DNA of 64,000 nucleotides from Fibrisoma limi BUZ 3 (lineage in GTDB: Bacteria; Bacteroidota; Bacteroidia; Cytophagales; Spirosomataceae), in NCBI RefSeq assembly GCF_000296815.2, contig NZ_CAIT01000007.1, positions 62,001 to 126,000 on the forward strand, written 5' to 3'. Below the pieces are notes generated by a model. That model was not told the origin of the DNA, made no database searches, and saw nothing but the letters and a program-made list of their open reading frames with translations. A program made the position numbers and the translations under genes. Positions 26,122 to 33,706 of the stretch are shown here, piece by piece (position 1 is the first letter of the stretch; every line of letters starts with the position of its first letter).

Positions 26122-26592
26122 ATGAAAGTCTTAACGCTTCTGTTTCTGTTTGCGGCTACCAACGCCGTCCTGGTGTTCCTGGCCCGGCTGTCGGCAGATG
26201 TACCGGCCCGGGTCCGCATCAGCGTAGCCGCCATTGCGGCCAGCTTCTGTCTGACTTTTCTGCTGGTCTGGCGCCTGCCCCTGCACACTGACTGGGGGCT
26301 CAACTCGCTGAGTATATCGATTACCGTTACCGCCCTGCTGGGTTTTCAGTATCTGGGGTCAGGTGAGCTCTCCCGGGAAGAACGCATGAGTTTGCTCCGA
26401 CGCTATGCAGCAGGCCTGATCATCACTTCGATTGCAGCCGTACTGGCCACGGGTCTGATCTACCAGCTTAACAAACAGCAGCTCTCGGCTCCTGCTCCCC
26501 GCGTACCTATTCAGCCAGATACGGCGAAACGGGTCACTGTCGATGCGTCGACTCAGAAAGCTATCGATGATTTCAAAAAACTGGCGCAATGA
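26122..26592 (+). CDS. Membrane protein of the lysis region (second holin-like)
   Basis: 156 residues with about four hydrophobic segments (residues ~3-20, 32-50, 56-72, 92-115) and a soluble C-terminal tail (PDTAKRVTVDASTQKAIDDFKK). It directly follows the holin candidate and overlaps the next gene by 4 nt. It may be the holin itself or a holin regulator. No family recognised. Confidence 0.45.
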   Translation: MKVLTLLFLFAATNAVLVFLARLSADVPARVRISVAAIAASFCLTFLLVWRLPLHTDWGLNSLSISITVTALLGFQYLGSGELSREERMSLLRRYAAGLIITSIAAVLATGLIYQLNKQQLSAPAPRVPIQPDTAKRVTVDASTQKAIDDFKKLAQ

Positions 26593-27044
26593 GACGGGAA
26601 CGCAATTGCCTAATCCTGATCAACCTGATGCTGGCCATAGCGGGCCTGCTACTGGTAGAGTGCGCCAAGGGGCAAGCCCTATCGATGCCGGCGCATCTGT
26701 CACGTGATCCGGCCTACTGGTATAACCAGTACCAGCAGCAGCGCGTCCTGAACGAGGGCTTGAAGCAGTCGGGGCTGACGGCCATTACCGGACTGGAGAA
26801 AGGTTTGAAATCTGCTAATGATACGATCAGTCGGCAGAATCGAACGATTGTCACCCTGACGGATCAGGTTAACCGGCAGACCGGACGAGCGGAAGCGGCT
26901 GAAGCGGCTCTGAAGCCCGTGACGGATGAACGCGACCGGCTAAAGGGAAAGACCTGGGCGGGTAAGCTGCTCCGTAAAGCCAGGGATGGCCTGGCCGTAG
27001 TGGGTGGCGTGACGGTGTTGATTGGAGCCGCAACGTTGCTGTAA
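26589..27044 (+). CDS. Spanin-like protein, candidate
   Basis: 151 residues. An N-terminal hydrophobic segment (LILINLMLAIAGLLLVECA) with a Cys is followed by a long coiled coil (~50-115, many Gln/Glu/Arg heptads) and a C-terminal hydrophobic segment (GLAVVGGVTVLIGAATLL). Anchors at both ends joined by a periplasmic coil recall a unimolecular spanin, which fuses inner and outer membranes in the last lysis step. The Cys lacks a proper lipobox (Glu at -1), so lipidation is doubtful. Position between holin candidates and endolysin supports a lysis role. Confidence 0.4.
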   Translation: MRRERNCLILINLMLAIAGLLLVECAKGQALSMPAHLSRDPAYWYNQYQQQRVLNEGLKQSGLTAITGLEKGLKSANDTISRQNRTIVTLTDQVNRQTGRAEAAEAALKPVTDERDRLKGKTWAGKLLRKARDGLAVVGGVTVLIGAATLL

Positions 27045-27080
27045 TCGCCATAAATGCGCCCATGAATTCATAAAAACGTA

Positions 27081-27112
27081 TGCGGTTTGCGCCAAAGCGT
27101 GTGTAAACCGCA
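27081..27112 (+). repeat. Hairpin upstream of 27130
   Basis: TGCGGTTT (27081-27088) and AAACCGCA (27105-27112) form a perfect 8-bp stem with a 16-nt loop that can pair further (GCG/CGC). No T-run follows, so it is more likely a leader or RNA-processing structure than a terminator. Confidence 0.45.
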
Positions 27113-27129
27113 CATAAACTGCACATAAT

Positions 27130-27426
27130 ATGGCTAAGCTAATGGAGATCATCAATGGCAAAACGTTCTCCCATATTTTTTTCTGCCCCGGCTGTCAGTG
27201 TGGCCATGGTGTTAATGTAAAACCGGACAATCAGGCTCCGGTCTGGACGTTAGTCGGAACCCTGGACAATCCTACGGTTCAACCCAGCATTCGGGTTCAG
27301 AGTGGTAATGAGCATGGTCCAACCGTCTGTCACAGTTTTATCACCGACGGCAAGATCCAGTTCCTCTCCGACTGCACACACGCGCTGGCTGGCCAGACTG
27401 TTGAGCTACCGGATATGGACGACTGA
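27130..27426 (+). CDS. Small phage protein with zinc-ribbon-like Cys/His motif
   Basis: 98 residues. FFCPGCQCGHGVNV holds closely spaced Cys and His, followed by NPTVQPSIR and a strongly conserved-looking VCHSFITDGKIQFLSDCTHALAGQTVELP. This is the small phage protein found beside lysis genes in many tailed phages, often misannotated 'ammonia monooxygenase' and probably a DUF6527-type protein. Function unknown; metal binding is inferred from the Cys/His pattern. No CACCGTA element precedes it, but a hairpin does. Confidence 0.65.
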   Translation: MAKLMEIINGKTFSHIFFCPGCQCGHGVNVKPDNQAPVWTLVGTLDNPTVQPSIRVQSGNEHGPTVCHSFITDGKIQFLSDCTHALAGQTVELPDMDD

Positions 27427-27481
27427 TTTTGCTGAATCAGCCCCAAAATATTCCACTTAAACCCGGAAAGATATTCCGGAC

Positions 27482-27488
27482 CACCGTA
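27482..27488 (+). promoter_or_regulatory. CACCGTA leader element before the endolysin gene
   Basis: Exact CACCGTA, 2 nt before the ATG at 27491, in a 64-nt gap. Confidence 0.45.
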
Positions 27489-27490
27489 CC

Positions 27491-27943
27491 ATGAATAACT
27501 TACAGATTTCACCTAATGGCATCGACTTTATTAAGAATGAGGAGGGGTGCAAACTGAAGGCTTACCGCGATGTCGTCGGTGTGTGGACAATAGGCATCGG
27601 CCATACCGGTTTTGACGTAACACCCGGCAAGGTCATCACCTATGCCGAAGCGCTCAGATTGCTGGACAACGATCTGGATAAGTTTGAAGCGGCTGTCAAT
27701 CGTCACGTAACCAAACCGCTAACACAGCACCAATTTGATAGCTTGGTGAGCTTATCCTTCAACATTGGTGTGAGTGCCTTTGCGGGCTCGACGCTACTGA
27801 AGCTGGTCAACATCAACCCCAATAATTCCAGCATTCGCGCTCAGTTTATGCGCTGGACGAAGGGAACGGTTAATGGCAAGAAAATAGACCTGACCGTACT
27901 GGTAGCCAGACGAAAGCGGGAAGCGGACTTGTATTTCAGATAA
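27491..27943 (+). CDS. Endolysin, T4-type lysozyme (GH24)
   Basis: 150 residues. The GH24 catalytic set is visible: Glu18 in NEEGC, Asp27 in AYRD and Thr33 in WTIGIGHT, with QFDSLVSLSFNIGVSAF matching the conserved helix. It hydrolyses the MurNAc-GlcNAc bond of peptidoglycan. There is no signal peptide or SAR segment, so release needs the holin. It is the last late gene; 45 bp after its stop the early region begins with a broken helicase on the other strand. Confidence 0.95.
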   Translation: MNNLQISPNGIDFIKNEEGCKLKAYRDVVGVWTIGIGHTGFDVTPGKVITYAEALRLLDNDLDKFEAAVNRHVTKPLTQHQFDSLVSLSFNIGVSAFAGSTLLKLVNINPNNSSIRAQFMRWTKGTVNGKKIDLTVLVARRKREADLYFR

Positions 27944-28624
27944 GACAAAAGGGTAAATTGAGGAAGTACCGACAGCCCGGCCACATTGCAGCCGGTAATT
28001 GTTCATACCCTCATCCCGCACGAACCACTTGGCCCGCATGTCCTGAGCGTCCAGCACGTTCAGAAATTCGGAGTGGTTGCCGATTTCGTTCAGGTCGTTG
28101 GGCGAGGGAGTTGCCGTGCAGGCCAGCTTATAGGGCGTATCGCTGAAAGCTTCCAGTATTGCCCGCTTGGTGGCACCGGTGAAGTTTTTCAGAATCGACG
28201 ATTCATCCAGTATTACACCAACGAATTCATCGACGGGCAAACTGTCAAGCTGTTCGTAATGGGCTACGTAGATAACATCGGGTAAATACGCATTTTGAGC
28301 CATTTCGGGCATCCAGCGAACAACGCCTTCGACCTGAAACTTACGTGCTTCGTTGAGTGTCTGAGCGGCTACGGCCAGGGGTGTAAGGATAACAACGGGT
28401 CGGCTAGTGAACTTTACGACCTCCTCAGCAAAGCATAGCTGCATCAGGGTTTTGCCCAGACCACAATCAGCAAAGATGGCGTACCGCCCGGCTTTCAGCG
28501 CTTTCTGAACAATATGCCGCTGAAACGGAAACAGATTCTGGTTAAGCTGATCGGGGTTAATATCGAAGCCTGACTCGGAAACCCGGGTTATTTTGGAAGC
28601 GATTAATTCGTCGTATGATTCCAT
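27794..28624 (-). pseudogene. Truncated SNF2/DEAD-type phage helicase
   Basis: The first ~212 residues carry helicase motifs: Walker A in FADCGLGKT (~52-59), TPLAV (motif Ia), Walker B ILDES (~139) and TATP (motif III, ~170). Family-like sequence stops at RDEGMNNYRL, at about base 27989. The remaining ~64 residues are an out-of-family run-on antisense to the lysozyme gene. The C-terminal RecA lobe with motifs IV-VI is missing, so the enzyme is almost certainly inactive. The break marks a deletion joining the lysis and early modules. It starts 6 nt after the DUF5131 gene stop. Confidence 0.8.
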
Positions 28625-28630
28625 AAGATT

Positions 28631-29359
28631 TTACTGATTGTTAGCCTGATAGGTAAAGGGCATCTCGTCGTAGGTGCGCCCATTGAGCAGCCGGCCAGCG
28701 GCTTTCTTGTTAGTACCACCCCATTGCTTGAAGAAAAAGGCAACGCCAGCCGCTTCACATTGACGCTGTATGTCTTCTACCCATTCACGTTGCATAGGGC
28801 GCGGTTTGCGACCGGATTCACCGCCGACGATTACCCAGTCAATGCCCGTTAGATCCAGGTTTGGTAGTGGACCTATCAGCGGTTCAAGTGAAAGGAATTT
28901 AACTTTGGCGCCCGTTCGACGTAGGGCATCAATTCGCCAAACATGCTCCTCACTCTCGACTGATACGCCCATCCACACGTTATCTGACCAGTTGATTGCT
29001 GGGGAATACTCAGCCAGTAGGTCAGCTCTCTTAGTTAGCACCTGATACGTGTGCCAGGATGCTTCGCACATTACCGCAAATACCTTTTGGATGAAGGTTA
29101 GCGGTATGTCTTTGTGAAACAGGTCGCTCATGCTGTTGACAAAGATCAATTCTGGCTTTCGCCACTTGTAGGGCAAATGCAGCTCCCCGGGGTGTGTTTG
29201 TAGCGTCGTGAACGGTTCACTATACTTAGGCTGCCCCATTGCCCGCAAGCGACGGTGCATAGTCTCAGCGTAACAGAACTTACAGCCCTGCGATATTTTA
29301 GTGCAGCCGGTCGTTGGGTTCCACGTCTTGCCGGTCCATTCAATTGATGTGTCTGCCAT
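28631..29359 (-). CDS. DUF5131 (phage Gp37/Gp68) family protein
   Basis: 242 residues. SIEWTGKTWNPTTGCTKISQGCKFCYAE near the N-terminus has the family's Cys-x6-Cys-x2-Cys cluster. LIFVNSMSDLFH, WMGVSVES, WVIVGGESG and FFFKQWGG further along are the strongest identifiers of the DUF5131 family. The fold resembles a radical SAM/TIM barrel and the Cys cluster probably binds an Fe-S centre. The reaction is unknown. It overlaps the next upstream gene at its start (position 29359). Confidence 0.88.
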   Translation of the reverse strand: MADTSIEWTGKTWNPTTGCTKISQGCKFCYAETMHRRLRAMGQPKYSEPFTTLQTHPGELHLPYKWRKPELIFVNSMSDLFHKDIPLTFIQKVFAVMCEASWHTYQVLTKRADLLAEYSPAINWSDNVWMGVSVESEEHVWRIDALRRTGAKVKFLSLEPLIGPLPNLDLTGIDWVIVGGESGRKPRPMQREWVEDIQRQCEAAGVAFFFKQWGGTNKKAAGRLLNGRTYDEMPFTYQANNQ

Positions 29360-29613
29360 TATCGTCTTGCTTTTGCCGTTCTGGGGCGTTTGATGGGGTT
29401 AACTGGGTTGCTAATTGGTGTTGCTTTCGGTTTACGACCAGTGAGCTGATACAAGGCATTGAGCCGGGCGCTGACTTCGGCGGCTGACAGACCGGGGGGC
29501 AGAGGTGGATCGTGCTCCAGCTCATCGATCATGTACAGCATCTGGCCGGTGGAGTAGCCCTGGCCGGGAAACCTGCCCAGCCAGTAGGCTACTGATTCAC
29601 GTTCACTGGCCAT
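29359..29613 (-). CDS. Small early phage protein, unknown
   Basis: 84 residues (MASERESVAYWLGRFPGQGYSTGQMLYMIDELEHDPP...), with a basic C-terminal tail. No recognised domain. It shares single-base junctions with both neighbours (29359 and 29613), so it is tightly embedded in the early operon, which supports its being real. Confidence 0.55.
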   Translation of the reverse strand: MASERESVAYWLGRFPGQGYSTGQMLYMIDELEHDPPLPPGLSAAEVSARLNALYQLTGRKPKATPISNPVNPIKRPRTAKARR

Positions 29614-30278
29614 TAGTCCTCAGGTTCGTCGTCAGACTGGGAGGCTTCCGGCTGCTGGGGTGACTGATCAGGCTTCTCAGGGTCTTGTGGATGGTCAGGC
29701 TCCATTGCCTTCAGGGCGGCTTCCAGTTCAGCGATCTTTGCGGTGATCCTCAGACCCCGGTCGATCTGCAAGTCGTCCGGATCTTCTGACTGGGGTAACA
29801 TGACCAGCTTTTCACGCCAGTGGTTTAGTTCGCGAATCAGGTGAGTATACTGGTTTGGATTGGTTTCAGCCGTGCCCTGGGGTTCCGGTGTCGGATCGGT
29901 CACGCTACCAAACTCCTCATCGATATCTTCCTCCTGATCGTCAATGTCACGCTGGTAATCGTAGGATTTAAACGGTTCGGTTTTGACCAGTTCGAACGTA
30001 TCCAGGCTGTAGTATTCCCGCTGGTAGGTTTTGTAATTCTTAATCATGCGGGCGCGGATTTCCCGCATCTCGTAGCCGGAATTCAGCTTGTTACAGGCTT
30101 CATTAAAAGCTTCTTTGATGGTGTCGAGCTGGTGTTTGAAAGCAGACATGGCCGATTTCTTTTCCAGTTCCTTTTCCTGAAACTCCTGATTGAGCCGGGC
30201 AATGATGGGGCCTAACTCGTTGAGTTCGTCCTGGGTGAACTGGTGGCGGACTTCGATGAATTTGATTTCAGACTTCAT
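29613..30278 (-). CDS. Coiled-coil early phage protein, unknown
   Basis: 221 residues. The N-terminal ~90 residues are strongly helical and charged (LGPIIARLNQEFQEKELEKKSAMSAFKHQL), then an acidic Asp/Glu-rich stretch and a second helical region, ending in an Asp/Pro/Gln-rich low-complexity tail. No family recognised. In the early operon next to a RuvC-like nuclease it could be a replication or recombination accessory protein; this is inferred from context only. Confidence 0.55.
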   Translation of the reverse strand: MKSEIKFIEVRHQFTQDELNELGPIIARLNQEFQEKELEKKSAMSAFKHQLDTIKEAFNEACNKLNSGYEMREIRARMIKNYKTYQREYYSLDTFELVKTEPFKSYDYQRDIDDQEEDIDEEFGSVTDPTPEPQGTAETNPNQYTHLIRELNHWREKLVMLPQSEDPDDLQIDRGLRITAKIAELEAALKAMEPDHPQDPEKPDQSPQQPEASQSDDEPED

Positions 30279-30310
30279 GGGGGTAGGGATGATTTATAAG
30301 TGATTATTGA

Positions 30311-30811
30311 TTAGCGATTCATGTAAGCGGCCCGGATAGCGTCCCGAACGTCCTGATTGGTGCGGGCTTTGATGCCGGTGATCTGACGGAGCAGCTCAGC
30401 GTCCCATTTGGCCGACGTAGGCGTATATTCCTTGACCAGGTAGTGATTGGCCCTGAGTACGGCGATGATGGCGTGACCTGCTCCGAAGTTGACGCCGGTA
30501 TCTGCGCCCCGCTGCCACATATAGCCCTCGCGGGATTCGGCTTTCCAGGTTTCGAAGCCTTTGGGCAAGCTGTCTTTCTTGCTGCGGTGCATACCCTGAT
30601 TATGCCAGCCTGCTTCGACGAAGACTTCGGTTTCAGCCTGTGGGTATTCGAAACAAGCCATTTGCAGCGCCCAGAACTCAAGGCCTTCGTGTCTGAGCCA
30701 TTTGCGATCCTGACGATCCCAGACGGCAAAGCCGGATTCGGTTTTGTCGGGATCGATACCGATGCAGTAGCGTCGCCGGGGTGGGCGATTGATGGGAAGC
30801 TGATACATCAT
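30311..30811 (-). CDS. RuvC/RNase H-fold nuclease, probable Holliday junction resolvase
   Basis: 166 residues. The RNase H-fold acidic set is visible: Asp20 in CIGIDPDKTESG, Glu66 in VFVEAGW, and Asp154/Asp157 in NQDVRDAIRAAY. This is the layout of RuvC-like resolvases, about the family's usual length. In phages such enzymes resolve branched DNA before packaging. The start overlaps the preceding gene's stop by 4 nt. Possibly the most conserved enzyme of this early operon. Confidence 0.75.
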   Translation of the reverse strand: MMYQLPINRPPRRRYCIGIDPDKTESGFAVWDRQDRKWLRHEGLEFWALQMACFEYPQAETEVFVEAGWHNQGMHRSKKDSLPKGFETWKAESREGYMWQRGADTGVNFGAGHAIIAVLRANHYLVKEYTPTSAKWDAELLRQITGIKARTNQDVRDAIRAAYMNR

Positions 30812-31713
30812 GGTAAGGTTTTGAGGTAATCATTGAGGTATAGGTATTTAGCCTGCGCCCGAACCCGGTCGATATAGCTGGCGGGTATCAAATCCGAGTC
30901 GCCTAAGACCATTTTCAGGGTTTCGGTTAGCTCCTCCCGTTTGGCATTCTGGCCGGGTGTAGCATTGATGCGCGGAATGGCGGCTTTTTCTTCGGCAAGA
31001 AGCTGGCGAACGATAGACTCAGCCCGTTTCATGTACTCTGCCTGCTCCTCAGCCGTTGGGTTGATCAGACCCGACTGCTCAAGCCAGGTATAAAGCGAAT
31101 TGCCCGGGTCGGCAAAATCGCCGGTCGTTTTGGCAATGGCTGTTGCCTGCATCAGCAGGGCGTTCATTCGGGCTTTAATTTGGTCGGCCGTTGGCTCTGT
31201 GGCTGGATATAGTAGTAGTTGTTGCCGGTTGACGCTCGAATACTCAACATTGTCGTTGAGGTAGTCACGGTAGGCCTTTAAAACGGAGCCGACGTATTTC
31301 GGGGCCAGCCGGGCGAACACCTCCATACCCAATTCCCCTTCCACCAGCAGATTGTAGGCCTTGCATACTTCCTCACAGGTCATCCCCTTGGGGCCGTACT
31401 GACGTCGAAGCCAGTCGTTGAGGTCGACTAATTCGGCTACGTGTTCGTCAAACTCCTCATCGGTAGCAAAGCGAATATCCAGCAGGCCAATAACCTCATT
31501 CCACATCGAGGACAATTGTATATCGGTTGCCGTCCGGATCGGGGTCCCCACCATTTGGGCTATCACGACGGAGATGGTCTGGCTGGATATATGCCTTTCG
31601 CTTAAGAGGGCGGTGATTTCCGTTTTTCGGCGGTCCAATATTTGTTGCTCCTGCTGCATAGCCAGTGCCGTTTGCTGCGGCTGGGCCTTTTCGAGTTGTT
31701 GATGGTTGCTCAT
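30808..31713 (-). CDS. Early phage protein downstream of the initiator, possible helicase loader
   Basis: 301 residues from ATG 31713 (a TTG at 31722 is also in frame). Mostly helical with no motif I can name (MWNEVIGLLDIRF, YGPKGMTCEEVCKAYNLLV, YVGSVLKAYRDYL). It directly follows the replication initiator, the position of lambda P-type helicase loaders; that role is a positional guess. Its first 218 nt lie inside the 3' end of the initiator gene in another frame, an unusually long same-strand overlap. Confidence 0.5.
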   Translation of the reverse strand: MSNHQQLEKAQPQQTALAMQQEQQILDRRKTEITALLSERHISSQTISVVIAQMVGTPIRTATDIQLSSMWNEVIGLLDIRFATDEEFDEHVAELVDLNDWLRRQYGPKGMTCEEVCKAYNLLVEGELGMEVFARLAPKYVGSVLKAYRDYLNDNVEYSSVNRQQLLLYPATEPTADQIKARMNALLMQATAIAKTTGDFADPGNSLYTWLEQSGLINPTAEEQAEYMKRAESIVRQLLAEEKAAIPRINATPGQNAKREELTETLKMVLGDSDLIPASYIDRVRAQAKYLYLNDYLKTLP

Positions 31714-32560
31714 CGTATGCAATGATTTCGTCGTTCCAGGATTTCTTTTTGAGGTAGCGAATGGGGTCTTTTCTAAAGTACTTGGGCGTTACGGCGGTAT
31801 AGGCCTTGGTGTGTTCGAGGGCCTGAGTTCGCTCCGTGTCGGTCAGCTTTGCCCAGGTCGTTTCGCAGTCATCGCGGTCCCGCTTCTTGCCGTAGGCATC
31901 CCACCAGATTTCGAAGGGAATGTTGGGGGGGGCGGGCGGAATTCGGGGGGGCTTTCCCTTTTTTTCTTCACCGACAGGTACTGTGTTTTCGGCAGCGACC
32001 TCCACCCTTTCACCAGCCATCAAATCGCCGTTAATACTTTGTTTAGTATTTGGCTTATTATCTGGTTTATTATCTGTATCCTTATATATAGTCGATTTCT
32101 CATTTTGGGAAATCGGGGGATCAATTTGAGAAATGGATGTCTCATTTTGAGAGATGCAACTCTCAGATTGAGAAATCGGAGTCTCATTTTGAGACTTGCA
32201 TTTCCCATTTTGAGAGATCGGATCAGATAACCAGTTTTCTAAGCGCTCCCCGCGGGCGAACCAGGTCGTTTTATCCAGTTGATGATCGTTGTACCGAGCG
32301 GTTACAATCCAGCCATCGACCGAGAGCTCCTTAAGCCAACGGTAGATTGATTTTTCAGTGAGGTAAGGATATTTGGATGAAAGGTTCTTACCGGTATCAT
32401 ACGTCCAATACCGGCCGTCCCGAAAATGAGCCTGACTGTTTCGCTGCTCATTTTCGTGAATCCAGAATAGGATGTTGCCCAGTAAAATCGCCTTTTCCAC
32501 CCCAACCTCACACGCTAACGCGACGTCGAAGGAGTGAACATTACTCCGTTCGATCATCAT
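31496..32560 (-). CDS. Replication initiator-like protein with iterons in its gene
   Basis: 354 residues. The N-terminal ~115 are winged-helix-like (ALACEVGVEKAILLGNILFWI, YLTEKSIYRWLKELSVDGWI), as in DnaD/RepA-type phage initiators. Residues ~112-155 are seven-residue repeats of SQNE type. After a Pro-rich linker, IPFEIWWDAYGKKRDRDDCETTWAKL and YFRKDPIRYLKKKSWNDEI match the C-terminal segment of such proteins. The repeats are encoded by six 21-bp DNA iterons, so the origin is probably inside the gene, as in lambda O. It overlaps its upstream neighbour by 4 nt. Confidence 0.72.
   Translation of the reverse strand: MMIERSNVHSFDVALACEVGVEKAILLGNILFWIHENEQRNSQAHFRDGRYWTYDTGKNLSSKYPYLTEKSIYRWLKELSVDGWIVTARYNDHQLDKTTWFARGERLENWLSDPISQNGKCKSQNETPISQSESCISQNETSISQIDPPISQNEKSTIYKDTDNKPDNKPNTKQSINGDLMAGERVEVAAENTVPVGEEKKGKPPRIPPAPPNIPFEIWWDAYGKKRDRDDCETTWAKLTDTERTQALEHTKAYTAVTPKYFRKDPIRYLKKKSWNDEIIAYDEQPSTTRKGPAAANGTGYAAGATNIGPPKNGNHRPLKRKAYIQPDHLRRDSPNGGDPDPDGNRYTIVLDVE
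32029..32223. other. Candidate phage replication origin (iterons plus AT-rich block)
   Basis: Six contiguous 21-bp units occupy 32098-32118, 32119-32139, 32140-32160, 32161-32181, 32182-32202 and 32203-32223. Most contain TCTCA-N3-TGAGA, itself an inverted repeat. Beside them, 32029-32097 is AT-rich with a TTATTATCTG motif twice and TTATATATA. Iterons plus an AT-rich melting region inside an initiator gene is the lambda ori layout. Confidence 0.65.
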
Positions 32561-33129
32561 CTGAAATAAGCCTTAAATTGTGCTACGTCTGATTCAGCCA
32601 GGGCAAACCATTCCCCGCGCAAACGCTTGTCAGCAAAAAGATTATGAAGGTGTTTTTCGTCCTTTATTTTGCCATCGAAAGCGCAAACCAATTCGATTTC
32701 GGGCTGCTCATCCTGCAGGGTCTTTTCCCTTAATTTCAAGCTTTTGGACCGCCCTATTTTATAGTTACCAGTGCGTTTATTGTGCATCAGGTAAACCTTA
32801 CAAACGGCTTCTGACTTCTGCTTTTTCAGTCGCTTTAAATGCTCAGCCTCAGCCACTTCCTTTTGGGCTCTGCGAAACTCATTAACCTGATTGACAAGGT
32901 TATTGTATTCATGCGTATCGTAGGTTGTCCTAATCGAATCAATGATTTTCTGAAACTGATTCAGCTGTATTTGCAAAGCCATCAATGCGTCATGGGAATA
33001 CAAGTAACCGACATTATTGGCGACAAACTTTTGACCATCGTATTCAGCTACATAAGCGTCATAAATGGAGTCGGTTAGTGATTCATCAATCGCGTTAACG
33101 AACCGATTTAAGGCTTCAGAATTGTCCAT
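32557..33129 (-). CDS. T5orf172 / GIY-YIG-like domain protein
   Basis: 190 residues. The N-terminal ~105 residues are helical and coiled-coil-like. The C-terminal ~80 (VYLMHNKRTGNYKIGRS, LREKTLQDEQPEIELVCAF, EKHLHNLFADKRLRGEWFAL) match the T5orf172/MUG113 group of the GIY-YIG nuclease superfamily, with the family's K.GRS and H..F...R..GEWF motifs. Such proteins occur in phage early regions and may cut or bind DNA. Its end overlaps the initiator start by 4 nt. Confidence 0.72.
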   Translation of the reverse strand: MDNSEALNRFVNAIDESLTDSIYDAYVAEYDGQKFVANNVGYLYSHDALMALQIQLNQFQKIIDSIRTTYDTHEYNNLVNQVNEFRRAQKEVAEAEHLKRLKKQKSEAVCKVYLMHNKRTGNYKIGRSKSLKLREKTLQDEQPEIELVCAFDGKIKDEKHLHNLFADKRLRGEWFALAESDVAQFKAYFR

Positions 33130-33155
33130 AATCTCTTAGGTTCTTTAGTTACAAG

Positions 33156-33308
33156 TCAGTACCATAGGTATCGGAAGAATATGCCCATCGGCTCCACGTA
33201 GAAGGCCAGCACGAAGCCAATCAGCCATAGCGCGGCCAGCCACCAGCCGATCAGCAGTAGACGCCGGGCCGCCGGGCGGTGGAGCCAGGGTTGACGAATT
33301 GGCTTCAT
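33156..33308 (-). CDS. 50-residue single-pass membrane protein
   Basis: A short ORF, MKPIRQPWLHRPAARRLLL..., with a basic N-terminus and a hydrophobic segment of ~22 residues rich in Trp and Leu (LIGWWLAALWLIGFVLAFYV), ending FFRYLWY. Its ATG overlaps the stop of the upstream gene (ATGA), and a CACCGT directly abuts the start. Positive-inside topology suggests the N-terminus stays in the cytoplasm. Function unknown; early-expressed small membrane proteins are often exclusion or anti-host factors. Confidence 0.55.
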   Translation of the reverse strand: MKPIRQPWLHRPAARRLLLIGWWLAALWLIGFVLAFYVEPMGIFFRYLWY

Positions 33309-33706
33309 ACGGTGCAGGAAAATCCCTGATTGACCAGTGCGTCGAGCGATGCGTTGGCGAGGACCCGGGCCCAGGTAAAGGCCAGATCGTGTACCAGGCC
33401 GGTATTACGGCCCGTTAGCTCCATCATCGAGAAAGCCAGCCGATTGGTGATCCAGACCCGATCTTCGTGGTGCAGTATCATCTGAGGATCGATAAACCGT
33501 TCATAGAAGCGATTGGACCACTCGCGGGCCAGCCGAACGAGTTTATAGGGTGTTGGCTTTAGGGTGCCGGCCATGACGACAAAGGCTGCCAGATGGCGTT
33601 CGAGCGGATCGGCCAGGTTATGCTCCGGAATGTAGGGGTATAAATCCGCGCCAACGTTGTTGACTTCGGCGGTGATTCGTTCCTGAATTGGGGTTTGTGG
33701 TGTCAT
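33305..33706 (-). CDS. Early phage protein, unknown
   Basis: 133 residues from ATG 33706, chosen because it overlaps the stop of the upstream gene (ATGA); the longer frame to 33934 runs through that gene in another frame and is not credible. Helical protein (EHNLADPLERHLAAFVVMAGTL, YKLVRLAREWSNRFYERF, GLVHDLAFTWARVLANASLDAL). No family recognised. Confidence 0.55.
   Translation of the reverse strand: MTPQTPIQERITAEVNNVGADLYPYIPEHNLADPLERHLAAFVVMAGTLKPTPYKLVRLAREWSNRFYERFIDPQMILHHEDRVWITNRLAFSMMELTGRNTGLVHDLAFTWARVLANASLDALVNQGFSCTV

Noticed and set aside
32098-32223. Six 21-bp repeats considered as a CRISPR array
   Set aside because: The units are contiguous with no spacers and lie in frame inside a coding sequence; iterons explain them better.
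31706-32230. + strand 174-codon ORF opposite the initiator
   Set aside because: Antisense to a gene with recognisable initiator segments; its sequence mirrors the iteron repeats.
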